From Lachnospiraceae bacterium (GTDB lineage Bacteria > Bacillota > Clostridia > Lachnospirales > Lachnospiraceae), in NCBI GenBank assembly GCA_015056735.1, contig SVFT01000001.1:434001-498000 (forward strand): a DNA stretch of 64,000 nucleotides, read 5' to 3'. The translations under genes were made by a program, and so were the position numbers. Positions 32,640 through 40,899 of this stretch are shown piece by piece. The number at the start of each line of letters is the position of its first letter. Within the stretch, counting starts at the first letter, position 1. The notes beneath the pieces are model-generated. The model was given only the letters and a program-made list of their open reading frames with translations. It was not told the DNA's origin and did no database searches.

Positions 32640-34481
32640 ATGGGACTTGATTGGAACTGGTCGGGGAATACCGTTGTAGGCGCTAATTTCGGATGGAATC
32701 CCCTTGTCAATTTTAACTTTATATTGCGCGTGGAGCTTCTTTTTGACCTGCCATGTAAATCGATTCGCGCTTTTACCAAGGAGAATGAGTACGATTTTAT
32801 ACAGGAAGGCGGTCTGAACGACTATGTGCATATGCGCAGGAAGCCGATCTCCAAACCTTTTACGTTTCAGGTGGAGCGTTATGTGGGCGTGGATTCGCTG
32901 GATCCTCTCAGAAACGGCACGGAGCTGATCCTCCCTGTTCTTCTGATCGTGAACCGGTATGTGCGCGGCTCCTACCAGCCTGTCCGTATGTACGTGTTTA
33001 CGGGTGTCTCCGTAATGTCCAAGGAATACGGAGAGTTGGTTGCCGATAAGAGCGGCCTTTTGACGGAGGTCACAACGCTTGCATACAAAGAGATGTACTG
33101 CATCGACAATCCGTTCACAAGCATTGTCGGCGATTATTGGGAGTTTGATCCCAAGGATCGCGATAAAAAATCCGGCAAGCCCAATATGGACGGTAAGAAT
33201 AAGAAGGTCCGCAACGCGAGGACGCTCAAGGACGCTACAGGTACGGAAGAAGCCCGTCAGAGTGCATTTGAGACAGAGGCAAAGAACCATCAGTGGCGGT
33301 TCCATGACGATTCCGAGCTTACGGCGACGAAGGCCGGAAAGGGGACGCAGTCCGCGGTGCATCTGCAGACAACCGCATCCGACGGAACGACCAAGATCGA
33401 TGCCGAGCCGCTCAGATCCACGATGGAAGGTCTTGCAAAGAAGTGGAAATTCAACGGTACCGATGTGGCCGGAGCCGGAACCCGCTCTGCGCAGGATCCG
33501 ACCGATGTTGTGGTCGATTCTTTCGGCACCATGGGCAAGGCCAACGTGGCCAAAAAGAAATGGGAAGAGGAAGCCAAAAAGCACAGGTGGGAGCTCGATC
33601 AGCAGCGAAAAGAGGGCAATACAAGGCGATCTTCGCAGTCCCGGAGCGTCAGAGAAGAGACAAAAGCAGCGCTCGAAGGAAAGTCTTCCAGGTGGGAATT
33701 TTCCGAGCAGCTTAAGGATGGCAATATGAAGCAGTCCGCGGCGACTGCAGGCAAGGAACCGACAAAGACCGCGACGGCGCGTAAAGCCGTTAAGTGGCGA
33801 TTCAACAGTACGACCAAGGCAGGAAACGCAAAACAGTCTGCCAGAAATCTTGCTACGATCGGTGAAGCGGCAGAGCTCTCCAAGGCAGCAATGCAGAACA
33901 GTTCCCAAAAGTGGGCGTTTGAAGAGTTAAGCAAGTCAGGGACCGGCACGCAGTCTGCGCATACCGATCCGAATGAAAAGGCAAAGAATTCCCTTTTGGC
34001 TGCTTCCAAGAAGTGGAAATTCGACAAAGCATCCAAGGCAGGCGCAGGCGAGCGTTCCGCCAAAGCAGTGGAAGATGAAATGAGTGCCAAGGCACTGGAA
34101 GCCAGGGCCAAGAAGTGGGAATTCGACCGGACATCTAAGGCAGGCAAAGGCGAGCACTCCGCCAAAGCGGCAGAAGATGAAATGAATGCCAAGGCACTGG
34201 AAGCCAAGGCTATGAAGTGGGAATTCGACGAAACATCCAAGGCAGGCAAAGGCGAGCACTCTGCCAATGTGACGGCAGATGAAATGAATGCCAAAGCACT
34301 GGAAGCTGCTGCTAAGAAGTGGGCTTTTTCCGGACAGTCCAAGGCAGGCGGCGGTACACAATCGGCAAAGCATCCCGAGAAAGAGCTGTCGCTTAAAGAG
34401 ATGACGGACAGAGCCGTGAAGTATCCGCCGAAGAAGAGTGCTGCGGATATCGCGAAGTTTTTATCCAAAAAGAAGAAATAA
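32640..34481 (+). CDS. Second tube-like protein (Afp5-type) with ten-copy repeat tail
   Basis: 613 residues. The first ~160 have the tube fold: NFILRVELLFDLPCKSIRAF, then EGGLNDYVHMRRKPISKPF, typical of the tube protein that seeds polymerisation on the hub. The remaining ~450 residues are an unusual extension containing ten copies of a short motif with consensus K-W-x-F-x4-K-A-G-x-G-x-x-S-A-K. The last four copies (from about nucleotide 34008) have a strict 34-residue, 102-bp period with intervening DEMxAKALEA helices; earlier copies are more diverged. The tail is basic and Ser/Lys/Ala-rich, with no signal peptide. Known eCIS initiators lack such a tail, so it may line the baseplate, bind cargo or measure length; this is inference. 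Confidence 0.75.
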   Translation: MGLDWNWSGNTVVGANFGWNPLVNFNFILRVELLFDLPCKSIRAFTKENEYDFIQEGGLNDYVHMRRKPISKPFTFQVERYVGVDSLDPLRNGTELILPVLLIVNRYVRGSYQPVRMYVFTGVSVMSKEYGELVADKSGLLTEVTTLAYKEMYCIDNPFTSIVGDYWEFDPKDRDKKSGKPNMDGKNKKVRNARTLKDATGTEEARQSAFETEAKNHQWRFHDDSELTATKAGKGTQSAVHLQTTASDGTTKIDAEPLRSTMEGLAKKWKFNGTDVAGAGTRSAQDPTDVVVDSFGTMGKANVAKKKWEEEAKKHRWELDQQRKEGNTRRSSQSRSVREETKAALEGKSSRWEFSEQLKDGNMKQSAATAGKEPTKTATARKAVKWRFNSTTKAGNAKQSARNLATIGEAAELSKAAMQNSSQKWAFEELSKSGTGTQSAHTDPNEKAKNSLLAASKKWKFDKASKAGAGERSAKAVEDEMSAKALEARAKKWEFDRTSKAGKGEHSAKAAEDEMNAKALEAKAMKWEFDETSKAGKGEHSANVTADEMNAKALEAAAKKWAFSGQSKAGGGTQSAKHPEKELSLKEMTDRAVKYPPKKSAADIAKFLSKKKK

Positions 34482-34514
34482 CGTTACAGAAATAAGAAAG
34501 AAGGAGGAAACATC

Positions 34515-36581
34515 ATGCTGACCGTTAAGGCCCCGATCGAACTGAAATGTACCGATCTCATGATCCCCTCCGGAGAAGATTTTTATAAACGGATCACCGG
34601 TAATTACGGGATGATCACTTCCGGTATTACGGAAGAAGAGCTGCTTCATGTCGTGACCACACCGCCCGAGATCTATCTTGCAGGTGAAGGGGAGACGGGG
34701 ATCCTGAATACGACGAACATTTCGAACAGGCAGGAGACCAGGATCGATGTGATCAATAACCTGGTCAATCGGATCCTTGTTTCTGAGGATGTCGGCTTCA
34801 CGTATCAGGACCGCGTCTATATTACGAATATCCTGCACAAGATGGGGATTCGCAACGAGCAGCTTTTCATGAATCAGGTGGCGCATATCAGGGAAGAAGC
34901 ATCCAATACGACCAAACTGGTCAATATGTATTGGGATTATGTAGCGGATCTGCAGGAGATGCTTTCCGAGTATAAGAGCAGCATGACGGTGCAAAAAGAG
35001 GGCGATCAGTCGACCGAAGAAGACAGATCCGTCTATCTCCATGAAGAGATCATGAACCGTCTGCAGACCGCTTCGATCTATCAGGAGATGAACAATTTTC
35101 ACAGGAACGCGCTGAACCTGACAGAGATCACGGATACCGAACTGCTCCTTTCCGACCAGAGCAGGCTTACGCAGAACATTCTGCTGCAGGAACTTAAGAA
35201 TGTGGCAAGGTCCGAAGACCGTCCGCTTGTGTATCGTCACGAGAATTACTACGAAGAGCAGGAACTGACGGAAGAAAACGTGACGGAAGAAAACGTCACG
35301 AGACAGATGACATCGGCGGTCCTTTTAAACCTGATCGATAATGTGCTTCAGACCAGACTGAGTACAACAAACCGGTTTGGCGACCGGTATTATCACATAG
35401 AGCATGCATTGTTTGGAACAGCGGAGAATACCCTGAACCGCCTTCGCATGAATCTGACAAGTGAGTTCAGAAGCGATACACATGCGGGTGATACGATCAT
35501 CCGTCAGAACCGCGTATCACAGGAGGAGATCCGTCTCCTGAATCAGCTCTTTGAGGGCGGAAAGACGACGACGATCACCAACCTGAACCATCTTTTGACG
35601 GAAAGCCCTGATGAGGTGCCTGTTTCCGAAAAGGTATCTGCCGAGATCTCCAGACAGGTGACCAATCTTCTGGATGAGCATCGCAATGTGACGGAGCTGA
35701 ATCTTGAGAATATACGGAACGAATCGGACGAGCGTTATCTGACTGAGCAGAACACGGACCTTTTGCAGCAGCAGCTTCAGATGATCAACCGGCACAATCT
35801 TAAGATGCGAGAGCAGTATCTGGAGCGTGTTCGGCAGATTCAGGAAAAAAGCGCAAAATCCGCCCCGGGTGCTACCCCGGAAGAGAGGCGCCGCGCCGCA
35901 TTCCTTGCGCTGACGCATCCGGACGAGTTCATGAAAAGCCGGGCCGCATCAGCACAAAAAGATGACGGCCGGCCGGATACGCAGGTCAATGCATACCGAG
36001 AAGCACTTCCGGAAGATGCAAAGCAGATCATCAACATTCTGCAGCAATATATCGAAGCGCCCGAAAAGCTGCGCGATACATATCATATCTCCAAAGACAA
36101 TATGGGGATGCTATTAAGCGATATACGTCAGGTAGAGCGCACACATCGCATGACGGAGCATGATGAGACGGAATTAAGCGGAGAGGTGCGCAAGATCACA
36201 GAGCGTGTTGCTTCGCACTATAACGAGAAAGTCATGCCGGCAAAGGCAAAGCGCATCATCAGAAACGAAGTTGCCGAGAACGTAGAGATGATCCATAAAG
36301 CGCAGAATGAGATCTCGCAGGAAGAGCTGCTTGAAACGATGATGGAGCAGAGCAAGATCCTTCAAAAGCGCCGGGAAGTGAACGAACAGACGATCGAGAC
36401 CAAAACGGTCGAAAACAAAACGATCACCAACACGGTTGACAGGCAGATTACCGAGCGGACGGAAGATATCACGGAGATGATCAGGCAGGGCGTACGTCAG
36501 CAGATGGGGACCATTTCCGATCAGGTCTTTCGCAAGCTGGAAAAGAAAATGGAAAGCGAAAAGCGCAGACGAGGTCTGTAA
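34515..36581 (+). CDS. Large helical CIS protein, candidate tape measure or baseplate scaffold
   Basis: 688 residues, not recognised by motif. The first ~130 residues are mixed (LKCTDLMIPSGEDFYKRITG, GEGETGILNTTNIS) and the remainder is strongly helical, highly charged and rich in Glu, Gln, Arg and Thr, with heptad stretches such as LLQQQLQMINRHNLKMREQY. No TM helix. It lies between the tube initiator and the CIS_tube adaptors. Afp and PVC encode a tape-measure protein (Afp14) near the baseplate genes, and no other gene here has that character, so this is the best candidate. A Thr/Asn/Glu repeat TEENVTEENVT and a run of TVENKTITNTV near the end are notable. The second tube protein tail would be an alternative ruler. 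Confidence 0.5.
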   Translation: MLTVKAPIELKCTDLMIPSGEDFYKRITGNYGMITSGITEEELLHVVTTPPEIYLAGEGETGILNTTNISNRQETRIDVINNLVNRILVSEDVGFTYQDRVYITNILHKMGIRNEQLFMNQVAHIREEASNTTKLVNMYWDYVADLQEMLSEYKSSMTVQKEGDQSTEEDRSVYLHEEIMNRLQTASIYQEMNNFHRNALNLTEITDTELLLSDQSRLTQNILLQELKNVARSEDRPLVYRHENYYEEQELTEENVTEENVTRQMTSAVLLNLIDNVLQTRLSTTNRFGDRYYHIEHALFGTAENTLNRLRMNLTSEFRSDTHAGDTIIRQNRVSQEEIRLLNQLFEGGKTTTITNLNHLLTESPDEVPVSEKVSAEISRQVTNLLDEHRNVTELNLENIRNESDERYLTEQNTDLLQQQLQMINRHNLKMREQYLERVRQIQEKSAKSAPGATPEERRRAAFLALTHPDEFMKSRAASAQKDDGRPDTQVNAYREALPEDAKQIINILQQYIEAPEKLRDTYHISKDNMGMLLSDIRQVERTHRMTEHDETELSGEVRKITERVASHYNEKVMPAKAKRIIRNEVAENVEMIHKAQNEISQEELLETMMEQSKILQKRREVNEQTIETKTVENKTITNTVDRQITERTEDITEMIRQGVRQQMGTISDQVFRKLEKKMESEKRRRGL

Positions 36582-36593
36582 TATGAGGCAGTT

Positions 36594-37442
36594 ATGGATA
36601 TTGGTGCACTGTTAAATACCGCGAAAGATACAGTTAAAGATGCTGTAAAAGATCCGCTGGATGCAGCCGGCGGAAACATACCGAAAGCATGTTTATATGT
36701 AAGAGATATCAGCAGCCGATTGGAGGATGAGGGGGAATCGCTTAAAAAAACCGTTGAAGATGCATGGAAGGTCATTGATTCTATCAAAAACGGCGGCGAC
36801 GGCAATCTTTCCATCAACCGGTTCAGAAAACTTGAGGTACAGTATAATCCCGCCAGCATTTCTTTCCGTACATCGGCCGGAAAATCCGTCCGCCCCATGG
36901 GCGGCGATGTGGGCGGTGCCAATGCAAATCAGATCGTGCAGGTCATCAACCCGGTCGCTACGGAGATGCACTGTCAGATCATACTCGACGATATGAACGT
37001 ATTTGATGCGTTCCTTGCGGATGGCATGGTCCTTTCAACCGGTGGCGCCCTTTCTGCGGGACAGGCGCTTGTAAAGGCGGGGATCGAATCAAATCTGGAT
37101 GAAGAAGACCGCAAGGGGTATTCCGTTCAGATGGCAGCGGAAGGGATCCTTTCACTTTTGCTGCTCACGGAGACCAGACAGGTCATCTTTGTCTGGAGCA
37201 AGATGTTTTTCAGAGGCGAGCTGACCAATGCAAACGTCCGCTTTACGATGTTCAATTCAAAAGGACATCCGATCCGTGCGGTGATCAATCTGACGATCCG
37301 GCAGGGCGATGAATTTGCCTCCGATGAGAAGTATTGGCAGAAAGCATTTGACAAGGCATTCGGTGAGGATGCGACCGCAGATCAGGAGTCTGCCCGTGAA
37401 GAAGCGGGCTGGTATGAGCAGATCTTAAATCTCAAGTTATAA
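36594..37442 (+). CDS. CIS_tube-type baseplate adaptor 1 (Afp7 N-domain-like)
   Basis: 282 residues. The segment RKLEVQYNPASISFRTSAG (residues ~76-95), a central EMHCQIILDDMNVFDAFL and the C-terminal VIFVWSKMFFRGELTNANVR followed by FNSKGHPIRAVINLTI follow the CIS_tube family pattern (FNP start, LxxxLLFD, WG, GxPxRAxV). In Afp this fold joins the hub to the first tube ring. A ~60-residue helical N-terminal extension is present and the LysM domain of Afp7 is absent. The next gene is a paralogue, so two related adaptors are likely to form a mixed ring. Confidence 0.72.
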   Translation: MDIGALLNTAKDTVKDAVKDPLDAAGGNIPKACLYVRDISSRLEDEGESLKKTVEDAWKVIDSIKNGGDGNLSINRFRKLEVQYNPASISFRTSAGKSVRPMGGDVGGANANQIVQVINPVATEMHCQIILDDMNVFDAFLADGMVLSTGGALSAGQALVKAGIESNLDEEDRKGYSVQMAAEGILSLLLLTETRQVIFVWSKMFFRGELTNANVRFTMFNSKGHPIRAVINLTIRQGDEFASDEKYWQKAFDKAFGEDATADQESAREEAGWYEQILNLKL

Positions 37443-37457
37443 GAAGGAGCGTTCAAT

Positions 37458-38417
37458 ATGAGTTTAGGCGCCATGTGGGATGCCGTAGGACCGAATCTGA
37501 CCGGCGTATTTCAGAAGGCCTGTATACAGGTGATCGATCTTCGTGAACTGAGTGAGAGTGATACGCCTCAGGAAGAAGAGGGTCCGTCCCCGCTCGGCGG
37601 GAAGAAATACAGTCTGAATTCCTCGCTGTCTCCGAGTAAAATGGCGTCCCATCTGGATGCTACGGATCTGACCGCGGCTGTAAAGACAGCCGGCGGTCCT
37701 TTTGCCAATCAGGCGGCTGCGATCACCGGAACGGATGCGGAATCGATCGCTGAAAAGCAGAGGCTTATGAAAGAGGAAGAAACAGCCGGCTATTCCTCTG
37801 TGGGCGGTGCGTCTGTCAAGACATTCTGGCTTCAGTTCAATCCAAGCGAACTGGTTTTGAATGCGCAGGGCGGCGGCCGCGTGCAGAAAACCAGTTTTGC
37901 CGACGGTTCAACCGGCTCGGGACTCCAGTTCGCGGCGGCCGACTCCCGTATCGATCTGGGGGTGAAGTTCTATTTTGACAGTATGGAACCGGAGGATTCC
38001 TTTTGGAGCGATTATATGGCTACGCACGGCACATCGGCGTCCGCCGTTGCCGGAAAAGTGACCAGGAAAGTAGCCGGGAAACTGCGGGGCAGGAACAAAC
38101 TGACCGTACAGCAGAAGGTTGAGGGCTTTATCGCCGCACTTCGTTCGAAGTACACAAGATGGGTCACGTTTTCCTGGGGCAGTATGTATTATACCGGGAT
38201 GGTCAATGAGCTTGCCGCAAATTATACGATGTTTGATCATCACGGCGTACCGGTCAGAGCGGAAGTACAGATGCAGATCGTTCTGATCGACCAGTCGGCG
38301 GAGCCGTACAGGCTCGGCAGCTGGACTGATAAGTATGAAGAAGCCTTTCAAGACGATCTGTCCCTGGGGAATGTCGGACAGAAGATGCTTGGCGGTCTCG
38401 TGAACCTGACACACTGA
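37458..38417 (+). CDS. CIS_tube-type baseplate adaptor 2
   Basis: 319 residues with the same pattern as its neighbour: FWLQFNPSELVLNAQGG (~residues 114-130), IDLGVKFYFDSMEPEDSFW, RWVTFSWGSMYYTGMVNELA and YTMFDHHGVPVRAEVQMQIV. The N-terminal ~110 residues are a low-conservation, Gly/Ser-rich region after a short helix. No LysM motif. Low identity to the preceding gene suggests an old duplication with separate roles. Ribosome site GAAGGAG at 37442-37448. Located between adaptor 1 and the hub gene. Confidence 0.75.
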   Translation: MSLGAMWDAVGPNLTGVFQKACIQVIDLRELSESDTPQEEEGPSPLGGKKYSLNSSLSPSKMASHLDATDLTAAVKTAGGPFANQAAAITGTDAESIAEKQRLMKEEETAGYSSVGGASVKTFWLQFNPSELVLNAQGGGRVQKTSFADGSTGSGLQFAAADSRIDLGVKFYFDSMEPEDSFWSDYMATHGTSASAVAGKVTRKVAGKLRGRNKLTVQQKVEGFIAALRSKYTRWVTFSWGSMYYTGMVNELAANYTMFDHHGVPVRAEVQMQIVLIDQSAEPYRLGSWTDKYEEAFQDDLSLGNVGQKMLGGLVNLTH

Positions 38418-38433
38418 TTTTTGGAGTTTACAA

Positions 38434-39594
38434 ATGGCAGTATACAAGTATGAGGATCTGCGTGAACAATACAATAATTTTGCGCATCCGCAGCTGCAGG
38501 TTTTTATCAATGAAAAAGATTTTTCAAAGAATAAAAAGAATCTGAAGATCTCCGATGTGACGGTGGAGAACACAGCCGGGTATGAAGCTTCGGTGGCATC
38601 GTTCTGGATCTACAACAGTTATCTGCAGTCGGAAAGTCAATTTGATTTTCCGGCCGTTAAAGGTTACATTACGATCGGCTTGCCGGTAACGATCAGGATG
38701 GGGTATGACACTTCGATCATGGAGGTGTTTTCCGGCTTTATCTCGCAGGTGAACTTCAGTTATGAATCGGGTGATATCCCCGGCGTTAAAGTGACCTGCA
38801 TGGATGTCAAAGGGATCATGATGGCGACGCGCTATGAGAAGCAGCTTACGGCAACGACCTATTCCGAGTCGGTTCATGAGATCTTTGAATCGGATCTGTA
38901 TCAGCAGATGGAATCGAACGGCCTGATCAAAAAGGTAGAGATCACGGATACACCCGACAAAAAGACAAAAGATGCAAGTCTCGGCGGCTCTAACGAGGGG
39001 GCAAGCGCCAAGTCAATGGAGATGGTTGCCGAGAGCGATTATGAATATGTCGTGAAGGTTGCCAAGCGTTTTAACTATGAATTCTTCACATCGAACGGCG
39101 TTGTACTGTTCAGACCGGCCAAGAGCAACAAGGAAGTTCTGATCAATATCGGTCCGAGCACGGGACTGAAAGCCTTTGATGTGGAATACGATATAACGGG
39201 ACTTGTAGAGCGCGTGGAGGTTCGAACGACGGATGTCGGCAAAGGGAAAGTCATTGCGGTATCCGACAAGGTGAATAACAAGATCTCCTACGGCAACAAG
39301 GCCAAAGCGCTGCTGAAGGGGACGCGGAAGGTATATGTTGACCCGACCGCCGCTGATCAGGAGGATTGCAAGAACCGGCTCAGTTATCTTCTGGAGGACA
39401 TTTCCTACCGGTTCGGAACACTGACAGCGGAGCTTATGGGGCTTCCGCATTTTATACCGGGACGTTTTATCATACTGGACGGGCTCGGGAAAGGCGCCGA
39501 CAATACCTTTTATCTGACAAAGGTAACGCATATCATGGACTCGGATAACGGCTACTATACGAGGATTGAAGGAAAAGCCGCCAAATTACAATAG
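38434..39594 (+). CDS. Baseplate hub protein (gpD/gp27-like, VgrG N-terminal part)
   Basis: 386 residues of the late-control D / gp27 fold. HPQLQVFINEKDFSKNKKN opens the first beta-barrel; VTIRMGYDTSIMEVFSGFI and VKVTCMDVKGIMMATRYEKQ (core CMDVKGIMMATRY) are the typical hub strands; LGLPHFIPGRFIILDGLG (here MGLPHFIPGRFIILDG) and FYLTKVTHIMD at the C terminus are the second barrel. In Afp8 and T6SS VgrG this part is fused to the spike; here the OB/spike part is a separate gene, as in P2 and many eCIS. It forms the trimeric hub to which gp25 and the adaptors bind. Confidence 0.85.
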   Translation: MAVYKYEDLREQYNNFAHPQLQVFINEKDFSKNKKNLKISDVTVENTAGYEASVASFWIYNSYLQSESQFDFPAVKGYITIGLPVTIRMGYDTSIMEVFSGFISQVNFSYESGDIPGVKVTCMDVKGIMMATRYEKQLTATTYSESVHEIFESDLYQQMESNGLIKKVEITDTPDKKTKDASLGGSNEGASAKSMEMVAESDYEYVVKVAKRFNYEFFTSNGVVLFRPAKSNKEVLINIGPSTGLKAFDVEYDITGLVERVEVRTTDVGKGKVIAVSDKVNNKISYGNKAKALLKGTRKVYVDPTAADQEDCKNRLSYLLEDISYRFGTLTAELMGLPHFIPGRFIILDGLGKGADNTFYLTKVTHIMDSDNGYYTRIEGKAAKLQ

Positions 39595-39612
39595 CAGGAA
39601 CGGAAGAAGAAC

Positions 39613-40425
39613 ATGGGACTTTTTGAAGTCATGCAGGATATCTCCGCCAAGGAGATCCTGAAAACCGATACAGGCGATAACCGGATCATGGGTGTGATCG
39701 TCGCGAAGGTTGTGAACAATTATGATCAGGATATGCCGGGACGCGTCTGTATCGAGATCCATACGCGCGATACGGAAGCGAATGTCTTAAAATGGGCCAG
39801 AGTGGCGATGCCTTCAAGCGGACCTGAGTACGGACATTACTTCCTTCCCGAGGTGGGTGATGAAGTACTTGTCGTGTTTGAACAGGGCAATATCGAGCGT
39901 CCCTATATCATCGGATGTATCCCGAAGGATGCAGACAAGTTTTTGAAAAAGTGCGCGGACGAGAATAACCAGTTCAAGAAGATCGTCAGTACACACGGCA
40001 ATACGATCTATCTGGAGGATAATAAAGAAGGAGACGGCGAGAAAGACAAGATCCGGATCCTTACCTCCCTGGAAGAGCATTTCATAGAACTCGATAATGA
40101 GAAACATGTCATCCGCATCTCGGACAAAGATAAAGATGATATGATCGAGATGAAGACGGAAAACGGTGAGATGACGATCCTTGCGAGCAAGAAGCTTAAG
40201 ATCAAGGTCGGTGACAACGTGGAACTGACCATGAACGGTGACAACGGCAGCGTCTCACTCAAGGCAACGAAGTTCGATGTGCAGATGACCAACTCGGTCA
40301 AACTGCATGGTGACAGCGGGATCAGCATGGATGCGGGCACGATCAAGGTCGAGGCCAACGCGCAGCTTAAGATGACAAGCAGCGGCGCCGTCATGATTGA
40401 CGGGACGCCGATCAAATTAGGATAG
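39613..40425 (+). CDS. Spike protein (gp5/gpV-like OB fold and beta-helix)
   Basis: 270 residues. An OB domain opens at IMGVIVAKVVNNYDQDMPGR and includes WARVAMPSSGPEYGHYFLPE (core GPEYGHYFLPEVGDEVLV). From about residue 150 the sequence turns into short repeating strands with alternating Lys/Asp and hydrophobic residues, characteristic of a triple-stranded beta-helix needle, ending in KMTSSGAVMIDGTPIKLG, which suits docking of a PAAR-type tip. No lysozyme domain is inserted. The matching tip is likely the DUF4280 protein encoded at 29203-29592. Confidence 0.9.
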   Translation: MGLFEVMQDISAKEILKTDTGDNRIMGVIVAKVVNNYDQDMPGRVCIEIHTRDTEANVLKWARVAMPSSGPEYGHYFLPEVGDEVLVVFEQGNIERPYIIGCIPKDADKFLKKCADENNQFKKIVSTHGNTIYLEDNKEGDGEKDKIRILTSLEEHFIELDNEKHVIRISDKDKDDMIEMKTENGEMTILASKKLKIKVGDNVELTMNGDNGSVSLKATKFDVQMTNSVKLHGDSGISMDAGTIKVEANAQLKMTSSGAVMIDGTPIKLG

Positions 40426-40443
40426 GAAAGGCAGGTTGAAACA

Positions 40444-40899
40444 ATGCCGGATAAGAGTTTTCTTGGTACCGGAATGAAATTTCCGCCTCAGATCAACAGA
40501 GCGACCGGACGTTTTGTGACAGCTTCTTTGGAGGAGAGCGTGAAGGAATCGGTCTATCTGATCCTTATGACGCAGAAGACGGAGCGCTTTTTACGGCCGC
40601 AGTTCGGAAGTTCGATCATGGCGTATACCTTTATGGATGTGAATGCCACGACCCTGACGATCGTTGAGCGGGAAGTTTCGGAGGCAATCACGAGTCAGGA
40701 ACCGCGTGTTTCGGCGGTGGACGTGACGACGGACTCCGGGGTACAGGACGGATGTCTGATCTTCAATGTGTCTTATACGATCAGCGAGACGAATAAGCGG
40801 GATAATCTTGTATTCCCGTTCTACTTAAATGTGACGCCAGAGGAAGAAGAGAATGAGCCAGAACACTACGAGGAACCAACAGAAGAGATATCAGGTTGA
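40444..40899 (+). CDS. Baseplate wedge protein gp25/GPW (Afp9-like)
   Basis: 151 residues. FPPQINRATGRFVTASLEES, IMTQKTERFLRPQFGSSIM-type sequence (actual LMTQKTERFLRPQFGS) and TLTIVEREVSEAITSQEPRV are the conserved blocks of the gp25 family, the Glu-Arg pair (TQKTERFLRPQFG) being the usual signature. It anchors the first sheath disc to the baseplate. Its last 47 bases overlap the start of the next gene in another frame, so translation is coupled. Confidence 0.88.
   Translation: MPDKSFLGTGMKFPPQINRATGRFVTASLEESVKESVYLILMTQKTERFLRPQFGSSIMAYTFMDVNATTLTIVEREVSEAITSQEPRVSAVDVTTDSGVQDGCLIFNVSYTISETNKRDNLVFPFYLNVTPEEEENEPEHYEEPTEEISG

Noticed and set aside
32559-33908. A 449-codon open frame on the minus strand opposite the tube-initiator gene
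   Set aside because: Composition (Cys/Arg/Leu/His-rich) is typical of antisense frames, and the plus strand carries a recognised tube domain and protein-level repeats.
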